Source of the DNA: Tetradesmus obliquus
Taxonomy: Eukaryota > Chlorophyta > Chlorophyceae > Sphaeropleales > Scenedesmaceae
Direction of reading: 5' to 3'
DNA: 64,000 nucleotides
NCBI GenBank assembly: GCA_030272155.1
Contig: CP126193.1
Coordinates: 2,852,001 to 2,916,000 of the forward strand
Shown here: in pieces, positions 45,130-55,907 of the stretch
How positions within the stretch are numbered: the first letter of the stretch is position 1
Layout of the letters: every line of letters begins with the position of its first letter
The notes under the pieces: generated by a model
The model's database searches: none
What the model was told of the DNA's origin: nothing
The model's input: the letters and a program-made list of their open reading frames with translations, nothing else
Position numbers and translations under genes: made by a program

Positions 45130-47471
45130 CTACTCATGTATGATGCCTGCTTCTAGCTGCTCGTAGAACTGCGGTATGTCCCTGCCCTTGTTAGCAGGCA
45201 TGCGCGCCTCATGCCCCTCCCGCTGTGCTATGCCTGCCAGCCGATGCACCTCTGCCTCTAGATCACAGTCCACCCCTAGTAATGACTCAACCGCCACCAC
45301 CAGCATGGCATTTGCCCAGCCAAACTCTGGCCGAGTAAAGCGCGAGATGGAGCTCACATGCACACTCTCATGCACCAGGCCATTGCCAAAGGCCATCTTC
45401 AGCAACATGCGCAGCAACTCAGCCTGCTGAGCAGTTGAGTTGCTTGTGAGCGCCTCGACTGCTGTGGCCAGCGGCCACACAAACTGTGAGTCTGTATGTG
45501 GGCTGCCAAGGCCTCGCAGCTCACTGCCAGAGAAGAAGTATGGGTTAGCTGGACTTAGAATGCGCGTGCGGGTTGTGGCATACACCTGCTGGTCATACAG
45601 CTCATACCCAAGCAGCGGCAGCGCCAGCAGCGAGGGCAAGTTGGGATCGTCAAAGTCCACCAACGTCTTGCCGAGCCCATCCACTTCAAACGCATACATC
45701 CGCACACCCGGCTGCACTTCCACAATGCCATGCTTGGTGATGCCCTCATGCACGTCATTCATGAGCCGCTGAGTTGATGCGGCTATGTAGCTATCCTGCC
45801 AGGTGGCAGCATTAAGCTTTGCCAGGCGCGCCAGTGCTCCCCAGAGGTACATGTTGTCTGGGATGTTGTAGGAGTACTTCTGTGGGTCGTCACTGGCACG
45901 GAAGGCACTCCAAACCATGCCCGTGTAGCCGCACGGAGGGCCCAGGCCTTCGCGCTCCAGCTCACTGTAGCGGTAAGGTGAGCGCTGCTCATGATGCTGC
46001 TCCACTTCCAGCAGCCGAAGCATGGTGACCACAGCATCATGCACTAGAGGCTCCATAAGCAGCTGGCCTGGCTGCCACACCCCTGGGGATTGGTGGTAGT
46101 TCCACAGGAAGTTGAAGAAATAGGCGACAGAGTCGAGCTCAAAGTTGCGGGTCCACACCCACCCGCCGCGGCCCAGCTGCCGGTCATATTTGCTGATGAT
46201 AGATGGCGGGATGTACTTTGGGTTGTAAGCGTTTGCCCAGGGGTCCTGCAAGCAAACAGAGGCAGATCGTGTTGAGAAAGGAATGGCAGAAAAGGGAATT
46301 GTGGCTGATGGCCTGCAAGACTCATGTTCATTGCGGGGGTTTGCCTCCCGCTGGAATACACATACATTTGTTTTTGCTATCAATATGCACTGCTGTGCTC
46401 AATGCTTCTTTGCACGAAGTTGACCAACGCTGCCGCTTGCAGCTTTAAGCTGCCAAACGTGCTGCTCAGCGCTGCATGCCACCACAGCTGTCTCGACCTG
46501 CACAGCCTGTGCTGACAACATCACAAAGTTGTCTTGTGCTTGTCAGCTGCCCTGCTAATCCACAAAGCAAGCCACAGTGCTGACAGACCAGCCGCACACG
46601 TCTGGTACCCATACTACAGGTGCATCTAGTGGCTGCACCCAACAGTAGTCAGTCCATATGCAAATGCTTGCAGGGAACGTCGCTGCCGGCCGCATGCTTC
46701 CCAAGCTGCAACCCTGCAGCTACCATCAACTTTAATAGAGCTTCTCTTTCATGCAGTGCATCTGCTGTGAGCTGTTGGCAGCTCTCGCAATTAACTGCTG
46801 GAGCAATCCTGCAAGCTCTTGATGCAGCTGCGCACCTGCAGGATGAAGTATGACTGTGCACGGATGGCACCCTCCAGGACCAGCCTCATTCCAGGCCTCT
46901 TGTTGATGCGTGGAAAGTAGGATGCCATCTGAACTGCACTATCGCGTACCCACATGGCAGGGATGTCGCCAGTGAGCACCACTGTCAGCCTCCCAAAGTC
47001 ATGCGTGCGCACATAGGATGTGAGGGTGCGGTACAGGCAACGTCCACATAGGGATTTTAGCTGCGTCAGTGTCTCTGCATCCAGCAGCCTTTGCAGCTGC
47101 TCTTGGTGACCGCCTTGCTGCGGGCCCGCTGCCCACACCTCTGGCTGCCCTTCAACAAGTGCTGGGACTGCTGCTGCTGCTGCCTGCTGTTGTGCTTGCT
47201 GCAGCGATGCAGCCAGAGCTGCTGCTGCAGCTGGTAGTGACAGTTCATCAGCTACTTTGTTCGTTCCAGCCTGCAGCTGTGGCCCAGATTGCTGCACGGC
47301 TAATGCTGATGCTGTCCAGCTGCTGCTGATGCCGCTTATGAAGCGGGCATGGTTGTAAACCAGTAGCACCACTGCAACGGCTGTGAAACATGTCAAAGCA
47401 ATTACTATAGTGCCATCTGCTCGCTTATTGCTGCTTTGATTTGCATGCTTTGGCAAGAAAGCAGCCTTCAT
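45130..47471 (-). CDS. GH125-family alpha-mannosidase-like protein, type II membrane protein
   Basis: Glycoside hydrolase family 125 (metal-independent exo-alpha-1,6-mannosidases in bacteria and fungi). Two exons, 46836-47471 and 45130-46245, joined in phase 0, give 583 aa. After a short Lys/Arg-containing cytoplasmic tail, one hydrophobic segment at about residues 22-44 (TIVIALTCFTAVAVVLLVYN) predicts a signal anchor, consistent with a Golgi or ER location. An Ala/Gln linker follows, then the catalytic domain: TGDIPAMWVRDSAVQM (the Asp of WVRDS is the family's likely general acid), FPRINKRPGMRLVLEGAIRA, GGWVWTRNFELDSVAYF, YNIPDNMYLWGALARL, FSGSELRGLGSPHT and HESVHVSS. It may trim or modify N-glycans or wall mannans (inference). 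The start at 47471 leads directly into the anchor. Exon 2 carries 371 codons without interruption, unusual for this gene-dense, intron-rich region. Confidence 0.9.
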
Positions 47472-48226
47472 TGGTGAGAGTGGGGCTGTCAGTGATCATG
47501 AGCCAGCACAAGTAGCGGGATGCGTCCAATCATTAAAAATACGCCATTAATTTCATTACAGGTGAAACGGCCTGCCTCGTTTGGTCAAAAGGTCCAACAT
47601 CGCGTACTGCCTTGGCGGGAACACCGAGGCTCGGTCTGAACCCGGGATCCGTGGTTGAGTAGACGTTTGTGCAATACCAGCAAGAAAGTTGAGATTTCTG
47701 GAAGTTGCCATGGGCTTGAAGCCGTCACCGGCCTTACCTGTTCCAGCCATGCACTGGGGTAGTGAGTCAGCACTGGCAGCACCTGTTCCTGCTTCTGCGG
47801 CTGTGGTGCACCGCGTTCCGACGTCATAACATGCAAGAGCAGGATCTCGAACGTGTGTCACGCATCATTGCACGTCAATCAGCTCGGGCGCAGGTTGTTG
47901 CGGGGCAGCATTTCCAACACCATGTGGCTGCTGTGTGGATGTGCGTACTTGTGTTGCTGCGTCACAACCGCAAGGACGCAACACCACAGAGACAGCACGA
48001 CTCAAGTTTATAGCACATATCTCTGCAGTCAGACCCGCCTGCACTTCCGGGCTGTGCTCAAGCAGCTTGCAAGCCTTGCAGCATCATGCCTGACTCGTGG
48101 TCCTTTACCAGTTAGCAAGCACCAGCCAGTGCACCCTTCACGACCTGTACTCCGAGCCGTTTCATAGGGGCCAAACACCACCGCATTCGCTCCTGCAGCC
48201 GCCGTCAGGGTGGCTGCAGGCCATGA
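47472..48226. other. Spacer between the GH125 gene and the GAF/membrane gene
   Basis: About 750 bases, upstream of GH125 and downstream of the next minus-strand gene. No exon, RNA gene or repeat recognised. Confidence 0.45.
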
Positions 48227-51200
48227 TCATGGGTGCAGCAGCCACCGCTTAGCCTGCATGTGCGGCAGGAACACTCGCCCGGACCGCCCTTCTAATAGGT
48301 ACACCATCAGGCTTGGCAGCACCAGGCCCAGGCTCAGCTGCACCGCCGATATGATGCCTATGCATCGCAGGCTGGAGGTGCTGTCGAAGAACGCCCCGCA
48401 GATGTCGGGGGTGCTGGTTGCGGCAAACAGCACACTGGCTAGCTGCAGGGGCGCGTGCAGGAAGAACCGCACCTGCAGGACAGCAGCACACAGCGCAGCA
48501 CAGTGAACCAGGTCTGCACGTCACCATGCACCCAAAATGGAGTGTGCTGTTCACTGGAACTCCCCCGCAGGAGACGCAACAACCCGTGTGCAGGCCTGGT
48601 TGCTGGTACGCTGCTGGTCCTCAGCTGAGCAGCCCTCCCGCCCCATATCTAGCTGGCATGCCCATGCCGGCTGCCAATGCTGTGCTGCCGCGCACCTGCA
48701 GCCCCATGACGATGCACGCCAGCAAGATCAGCCCCAGCACTGCCACCACGCCCCAGCTGGGTGTGACCGACATCTTGTTCAGCAGGCTCCAGCTCATCCA
48801 CGTGTTGGCCACAGGCAGCACCACCACCCGATACGCTTGAAGCACCGACAGCACTATGCTCCTGCAGGGCAAAGTTTGCCAGGACGCAACACAGCAGCAC
48901 AGCAGGTTGAGTGCCAACCGTAGTAAGCAGAAAGGCATGGCAGACAGCAGGCAAGGTCCAACCAAAAGAGTTCATGTACTATGCCTCTGCAATCTGATAC
49001 CCAGCGTCCCTGCATGGCTGCCACCGCCACTACAGCAGTCCATGTGAGCTCGTGGAACACAGATCATTAGCAGGCAGGAATCTTGCAGGCATGTACTGGC
49101 CACTATGGAAAGCGCACAGACGCTTATCTGATGCCGCGGCATATGGCTGCTGCAGTATGGATGCTGTACCACTTCTGCCGCATGCACGACTAGCCCTAGC
49201 ATCAATGGCAGCCACCGTGCCGCAGCGCTCACCCGTAGTTGACGTACTGCTCAAACCACAGCCAGCGCATCACCAGCAGCACGATGTCGAACGCGGCAAC
49301 GCCCATGCACAGCAGGATCGCCACCAGGCTCTCGCCTGCCACGGCTGCCTTGGAGAAGTACACGTACACGATGGCCATGGACACCAGGTTGAAGAAGAAG
49401 TCTGACCAGTCAAGATCCAGGTCTGGAGAGCCACCAAAGCTGTCAGCATCATACGGGTGGCTCTTCACGATCACTGCGTGGTATGTGAAGCGCATGCATG
49501 GTAAGTGAAGCAGGGGCCGAGTGTGGCAGCCAGGAACGGCATGTCAGCATGCATGTGGGTGTCGCACAGTTGCAGCAGCTTGCTGCACAAGCATTGGCTG
49601 CTTGAATATTGCTGCGATTGGCCATGCTTGCACAGCGAGCAACAACAGATGACAACAGCAGAGACAAGACAAACAAAGCAACAGCACCAGTACAGCGTGG
49701 GTGCCATTTCTCCAAAGCAGGCTGCAGCTGCGTCTTCAACTGTTACCTGACTCGAAGCGCTTGTGAGTGATGCCCTGCATCGCCGCAGCTTCCTTGCCCT
49801 GCCTTGACCGTCTGCCGCTGCCTGCTGCTGCATCGCACAGCTCCTCGCTGTCAGTGCTGCCGCTGCTGCTGGTGACCTTGACTGCTTTGCCTGCTGCACC
49901 CTGCGCTGCGCCTGCAGCACCGGTTGCAGCTGCTGCAGCCTTGCACCCCTTGCCCCTGCGGGACAATGCACCAGCACCCACACTCCCTGGCAGCGGCAGC
50001 TGTAGTGCAGCGTCATGCTTGCCCTTGGCAGCATGCCCGTCGCTGGCTGCACGGCCATGTGCTGCGCTGTTGCCGCCGCTGCGGCTGTGACTGCCAACCG
50101 CCACAGAGATGCCTTTGCCGTCTGTCGAGACGGTGCCTGGTGGCGCCTCCTCCACAGTGCAGCCCAAGCGTGCAAGCTGGCTGTGCTTCTGCTGCGCCAG
50201 CTGCGCTGCGATGGGGGTGATGATCTCGTTCACAAGGCGCTGCATCTCCATGCGGCGCGTGGTGAACTCCAGCATGTTGCAGTAGGGCGCCAGCACGCCA
50301 CCCAGCAGCTTCAGCGTGTCCACATCTGCAAATGCGTCTGCCTGCAGCAGGATGGTGGGCCAGCCAAGCCAGCAGCGGACAACACGCACACTGTGAACAC
50401 TTCAACGAGCAAAGTGTTGGCGTATCAGCCATAGTGTGACTGCAGGCATGTAATGTTTCATAGCTGACTTGCAGACCAGCATGCTTGTGACTTGCTGATG
50501 CTTCACGCATTGCAACTAGATGCAGATCGAAACAGGACACTGACAATATTCACGGCAGCTTTGCCACACCACTGAACAACACTGCTGATGCATTGGCGCC
50601 TGTGCTGCCAGCCGCACCTTGTCCGCTGCCAGGCACAGCACCGCCACAGGCCTGTTGCAGCTGAACATCGGCACAGCAGCCATGCTGACACAGCCCTTCT
50701 CAGCCAGGCTCTTCCAGTCCAGGAAGTGGGGGCCGTGTGCTGCATAGTCCCCTGTCACCACTGCATCCCCAACTGACACTGCTGCATAGCAGGTGGCAGT
50801 GCACGCCACAGGCCAGGAGGGGTGCGGCTGCACCACAGGGCCCCTGCCTGGGTAGAGCCGGAACACACAGCAGTTGCTCCAGTCCATGCCGCAGCCTGCA
50901 GGACAAAGTCAGCACAGAGCGCCATGAAGACACGCAGAGCCAGGTCAAGTTGAATGCCGGAAGGGCTATGTATGTTGGTGGCGCATGTGCATTTGCTGCT
51001 AGAATAAATGCGGATCCAGGGCGCAATGTTGTCTGCTGGGGTGCAAATTTGGTTACAGGAACAGCAACCCTGCAGTACATCAACAGCTGCTACATTTATC
51101 AGAGAGCTACGACAAACACCAGCTTCAAGTACGAGGTACGGCCGCAAACAGCTGCACGCCCTCCTCAGTCAGGTGCCTGCACAGCGGCTGCATTGCACAG

Positions 51201-52049
51201 CGGCTGCATGCACAAAATGTTCAACCCACTGGCGCAGCAGGATGTTACCTGCACGAAACGCTTGGAGCCTGCCGTTGAACTCCTGCTGCTCCTCTCCGGC
51301 TTGCGCGTGCAGCCCACTGCCGTGCTTGTGGGACCCATTAGCTGCTGCTTGCCCCTGCTTGTGGCCTGGCTTGCCAGAGGCACCCTTTGCTGGTGTGCTG
51401 CTGCTTGCTGCAGCTGCAGCGCTGTTGCTGCCGTTCGCTGGCTCACATGGCAGCAAGAGAATGCTGCATGACAGCAGCAGTGCCACAACAGCGCCAGTCA
51501 GCAACGGGTGCACAGATGGTGCAAGGCTGACACCAAGCAACACACTTTTTGCATGGCTTGCTGCAGGGCATCACCAACGTGTCAGCAAAGGCATAGCCAT
51601 TGCACAGCTTTGAAAGCTTCATGCAGCTAGTAGAGTCACTGTTGCAAAGCAACGAACAATCCTATAATAAGGCGCAACAGCCTCGCCTCGTTCAGCAAAT
51701 CACCTGATGTGTTGCAGTCCTGCAAAAATCTCGTGCACGCTGGATGCAAAGAGGCTGAATGTCTCCGTAGCATTCTTCGCCTGTGGAAGCTGCATTAGCA
51801 GCTGATTGACCTCATCCATCACCTGCCCAAGGTGTGGCAATGCACGGCGTTAGCCACTGCAGACGCTTTGCTTGTTTGGCAGGCAGCCAGGTGGTTTGCA
51901 TGCGCAGCATGCCCTCCTGTTATGCACAGCGCTTTGCAGGCCTGAAGCATGCTGTGCGAGCTATGTTCAGGTGCAGATGCAGTGCAGGCATCAGCCTTGG
52001 TGCGCACCTGCTTGTTCTGCTGCTTTGCCTCCATGCTGCTGTTGTGCAG
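48227..52049 (-). CDS. GAF-like domain multipass membrane protein (5' end not resolved)
   Basis: I do not recognise the protein as a whole. Eight exons on the minus strand: 52008-52049, 51704-51822, 51249-51556, 50618-50895, 49747-50341, 49233-49473, 48696-48861 and 48227-48472; phases agree over 664 codons. The order is a helical segment (EAKQQNKQVMDEVNQLLMQ), one transmembrane helix (LLTGAVVALLLSCSILLLP), a Ser/Ala linker, and a GAF-like domain (WSNCCVFRLYPGRGP, HFLDWKSLAEKGCVSMAAVP, AVLCLAADKADAFADVDTLK). A helix (MQRLVNEIITPIAAQLAQQ), a low-complexity linker and six hydrophobic segments to the C-terminus follow. GAF domains bind small ligands, so a sensor role is possible. The first coding exon is upstream of 52049 and was not found. 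Exon 51249-51556 uses an AAG acceptor next to a CAG (see findings). Confidence 0.75.
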
Positions 52050-52384
52050 CTGCGAAACCCGTCACCTATGTAGCTGAGCCGATGCACTAGCAAACAAGTA
52101 ATCGCGAAAGTCTTTCATGTCAGTGTTCTACCGCACCTAAGCTGCAAAGTTCGAGTTCGGTGAAGCACGGGGAACACACACTGACATCTCTGGTATCCTC
52201 GTTCCCTGCACGCGCTCACATCAAAGAAGCTGCATTGTTGTCAAAGTAAGAGCAGGATGTGTGGGCTTGCATGACAGTGCATCTAGCGGAGGTCCTGTCG
52301 GAACCCCGGTTTGTGCCTAGGTCCTGAAGCAGCATGAGGCATCGCGTCGCTTCGGAATACTCCAATCTCGTTTGTTTGCTTTAG
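52050..52384. promoter_or_regulatory. Divergent spacer between the two membrane-protein genes
   Basis: About 335 bases between the first exons recognised for the minus- and plus-strand genes. It probably holds unrecognised first exons and a shared bidirectional promoter. A minus-strand frame near 52076-52130 (MKDFRDYLFASASAQ) was seen, but its phase does not join the next exon. Confidence 0.4.
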
Positions 52385-55300
52385 TTGTGCCAAGATGCAG
52401 CTGTCAAACTCTTGAATTGTAGCCTGCAGTCTGGTGTGTTCTGTTCAATGAGCCGGTCGTATTTTATCAGCAAGGAGAGTTTATACATCCATCCAGCATG
52501 CTTGTGCGTGGCGGAGGATGCCACGCTGACGGTGCACAGCCTCAAACTGCAGCTGTGCCCGGCCACAGCCCAGGCGCTCGTGGTGCTCGCGCTGGATAGC
52601 GCTGTGGTCTTTGAGGCAGCTATTAACAGCACCCGTGATCCGCTCAAGTGAGGATCAGGCAACAGCTGTGTGGCCCGGTAGTAGACTGTGCGAAGATGTT
52701 TACTGGTACAGGACTGCCTTCTTGCTCACATCATCATTGCTCTTGAAGCATGCCAGCTCTGCCGTTAGCTTGGGCCCGTCTGGCATGCATTTTGACTCCT
52801 CCTTGCTGTTCCCTGCCGCTTGCAGGATTGCCATCCCACCCCAGGTGCTGGGCAGCACTGGTGTGCTGTTAGTTTACGTGGTGCTTTGTGATGCTGCGGG
52901 CCGCATCTCAGACATTGTAGACAGTGGCAAGGTCCTCGTGCTTTCCCGGCACGCAGCAGCAGAAGTTACTGCGCTCTTCGCCAGGATCAGGCAGGACGTG
53001 CAGCAGTGCCTGCCCAGTGCAGGCATCACCCAGCCTGCACCTGTTCAGCAACAGGAGCAGCAGCAGCAGCCTGAGCAGCCCCAGCGGTCGGAGTCAGCTA
53101 TACTCTCCAAGCTACAGCACACCTGGCGCTTCTTGATAGGCAAGCCCAGCAGCAACGGCCGCAGCAGAGCAGGGAATGCACAGGCTGCTGCTCCTGCGCA
53201 GCCTGCAGCTGCCTCTGCGCAAACCAGCAGCAGCAGCGCTGCAAATGCAGATGCAGCAGCAGCAGGCAGCTGCAGCAGCGCAGGCATCCCCGATGCCGCT
53301 GCGCTGCACGCGTACGAGCATTTCTTGGTGCCGTTTGTGCGGCACTGGGAGGCGCTGCTGCTGCACGGTGTAGCAGCCCACCAAGTGGACTCCCGCAGCT
53401 CTGCAGCTGCAGCCACAGCCACAGCAGACGCGCTTGCTGCGCGCCTGCTGCATTTCATGCTGGACAATGAGCTGTGGTCATCTGCAGTGCTGCTGCTGGA
53501 TCAGGTGCCGGCAGTTGCGAGTTATGCACTGCAAGCCGGCCTGCAGCCACCTGCTTGCGGCCCCGCCATATTGGGCCACATCAGCGGCGCGCAGCGCCCA
53601 GCGCAGCAGCAGCAGCAGCTGGCACTCGGCCAGTTGCAGCCTTGGGCAGCCGCAGCACGGGGCCAGCAGCTGCTGGCAGCGCAAGGAGGGCGGCTGTTTG
53701 CTGTAAACAACTCGCCACCGCTGCCGCCGCCGCAAGAGGAGCAGCAGGGTGGGCCGCCGCTGCCGCAGCTGCCGGGTTTACATGCAGGCCTGACTGCTTC
53801 CAGCCTGCAGGCATTGCACGCGCAGCAGCAGCAACAGCAGCAGCAGGCTGGGTACAGCGTGCTGAGCTACACGCACGAACTGAGCCCCTTTGGGTCTGTT
53901 GAGCTGCCGCTGCCGTCGCACGATGAGTCATCATTTGAGAGCGCCAGTGAGATCCTGCGGCGCGTGCTGCTGCTGCAGCAGCTGCGCTCAGAGCAGGAGG
54001 CTTTGGCAGAGTTTGAGGAGCAAGAGGACGCGTCAGCCGCGCCACCAGCTGAGCAGCAGCACAGCAGCAGGGGCAGCGGCCGATCTAGCGGGCGCAGCAG
54101 CTTGCAGCTGGTGTTGCTGCAGGCGCAGTATGCAGCGGCAGGGCCTGCTGTTGAGCAGCGCTGTTCCAACATCCACAGCAGGATGGCGGCAGCGGAGAGT
54201 GCATTGGAGGAGGCAGCAGCTGAGATGACGACCCTGGAGGTAGCTGCAGCAGTCGCTGCAGAAGCAGAGGCTGAAGAGCAGGAGATTCTGGCACAGATGT
54301 TGTATGCAGAAGGGCTGGAGGGCTCATATGCTGTGGCAGGCCTTTGCGCAGGGCAGGAGGCTGCCCTGGCAGCAGCGGAAGGGCCAGCGATGGTGCCCAA
54401 GCTGCGCCCACCAAAGCCGGAGCGCACATACCTGGAGGGCTCACTGCCAAGGCTGTCGTTCAAGAAGCAAACAGGCAGGGCAGCTGAGGCCGCTGACGCA
54501 GCAGCAGCTGCATGCAGCGGCAGCAGCAACCCCAGCGGCAACGTGCAGCACCCAGCAGTCGAGCAGCAGCATGGTGGCGATTGGCCTGGTGCTGCGCCTG
54601 TGGCAGCCCTTGCCGTGCCCGGTGCTGCTGGTGGCGTTGCACCTGCCACAGTGCCAGTACAAGGCGCGCTGCTGGATAGCAAAGAAAAGCAGCAGCCACA
54701 GCAGCAGTGCAGGCACCCTGTACGCGACATGGTGTGGCACGAGAGCAAAGCGACATTGCCAGCAGCTGTGTGCAAGGGCAGCAGCGCCTATGCTGACACC
54801 ATATCGTATCAAGTGGCCAGCTGCGCCAACACAACATCTTACATGGTGGACAGCGCAGTGGACAGCGCAGTGGACAGCGCAGCGTATGATGCAACCGAGT
54901 ATGAGGCTCTTGCAGAGTATGAAGCAGGCTGCTGCAGCGCAGCTGATGCCTGTGAGGCAGCAGCAATTGCTGCAGCTGCTGCAGCTGCGGCGGCTGCGGC
55001 TGTAGCAGCAGATTATGGCCAGCACATCCACCACAAGCCGCGGCAGCAGCAGCAGCAGCAGCAGCAGCTACAGCAGCTGCAGCAGGATCAGCGGCGGCCG
55101 CTGTCACAGCAGCTGCTGGCTCATCTGCAGCTAGCAGTCGTGGGCTATGAGGATCCCTGCCTGGAGCGCTCCTATCTGGTCTTCAAGAACCACTCCAGTG
55201 CATTGCTGGACACGACAGCGCTGCTGATCTGTGGCGGCATGCTTGCAGCCGCCGCAATGCGCAGCGTGGACTTCAAGGCAGATCCTGAGGCCCTAGGCAA

Positions 55301-55907
55301 GCTGGGGGTGGTGCTGCTGTACGGGCTGCTGTTCTTCATGCCCTATGCGGTGATGCAGCTGCGCCGGCAGCTGTTCCTGCGCTACAGGGAGGTGCTGCTG
55401 GTGCTGGCACGCACACTGACTGCTTCAGTGCTGATCCTGGTTGCTGTGAAGGCAGTGCCGCAGCCAGGCGCGTGGGTGTCGGTTGTCGGCAACACGCTCG
55501 CAATGCAGCTGCAGAACGGAGTCATCCTGCCGTCCTGTCAGCAGCTGCGGCTGCTCGCAGCAGCCGCGATCGCTGCGGCGCACCTGCCGAGTGATGCGCT
55601 GCTGCTGGCGTTGGCGATGCCAGTACGCTCAGCGGTGCTGACGAGCGTGCTGATGCAGCTGTGCATGCTGCTGATCACGGTTGCACTAGATGCGTGGTGC
55701 AGGCACAGGTTCACACAGCGGTACTTAGGGGTTGCTGCGGGCGTGGGGCCTGCGCGAGCAGCAGCAAGGCAGGCGCCTGCTGCAGCTGTGGTTGATGAGC
55801 AGGCGCAAACAGTGGGGCCAGCCGTGTATGCCGGCGGCGGCGAGGCTGGCTGCAGCAATGCTGATGCCGTGCTGCGGCAGCGGCGGCCTGTGCAGCAGGC
55901 ACAGTGA
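52385..55907 (+). CDS. Large low-complexity protein with six C-terminal membrane segments
   Basis: Family not recognised. Two exons are supported: 52385-52647 and 52826-55907, joined AA|G in phase to read DPLKIAIPPQVLGSTG. The exon at 52385 follows a TTTAG acceptor, so an upstream exon may exist; the first internal Met is at 52448 (1093 aa from there). The N-terminal 150 residues look globular and beta-rich (LTVHSLKLQL, VLALDSAVVFEAAINSTRDP, LLVYVVLCDAAGRISDIVDS). A long Gln/Ala/Ser-rich middle follows, with a glutamate-rich helix region (AEAEEQEILAQMLYAEG). A cluster of six hydrophobic helices spans about residues 855-1040 (DTTALLICGGMLAAAAM to LMQLCMLLITVALDAW). The architecture, globular front plus six-helix C-terminus, parallels the divergent neighbour. 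Exon 2 has 1027 codons without an intron, the longest in the window. No function is proposed. Confidence 0.78.

Noticed and set aside
52076-52130. Possible first exon of the GAF/membrane gene (MKDFRDYLFASASAQ)
   Set aside because: Its donor phase does not join exon 52008-52049, and the space between them is too short for an intron.
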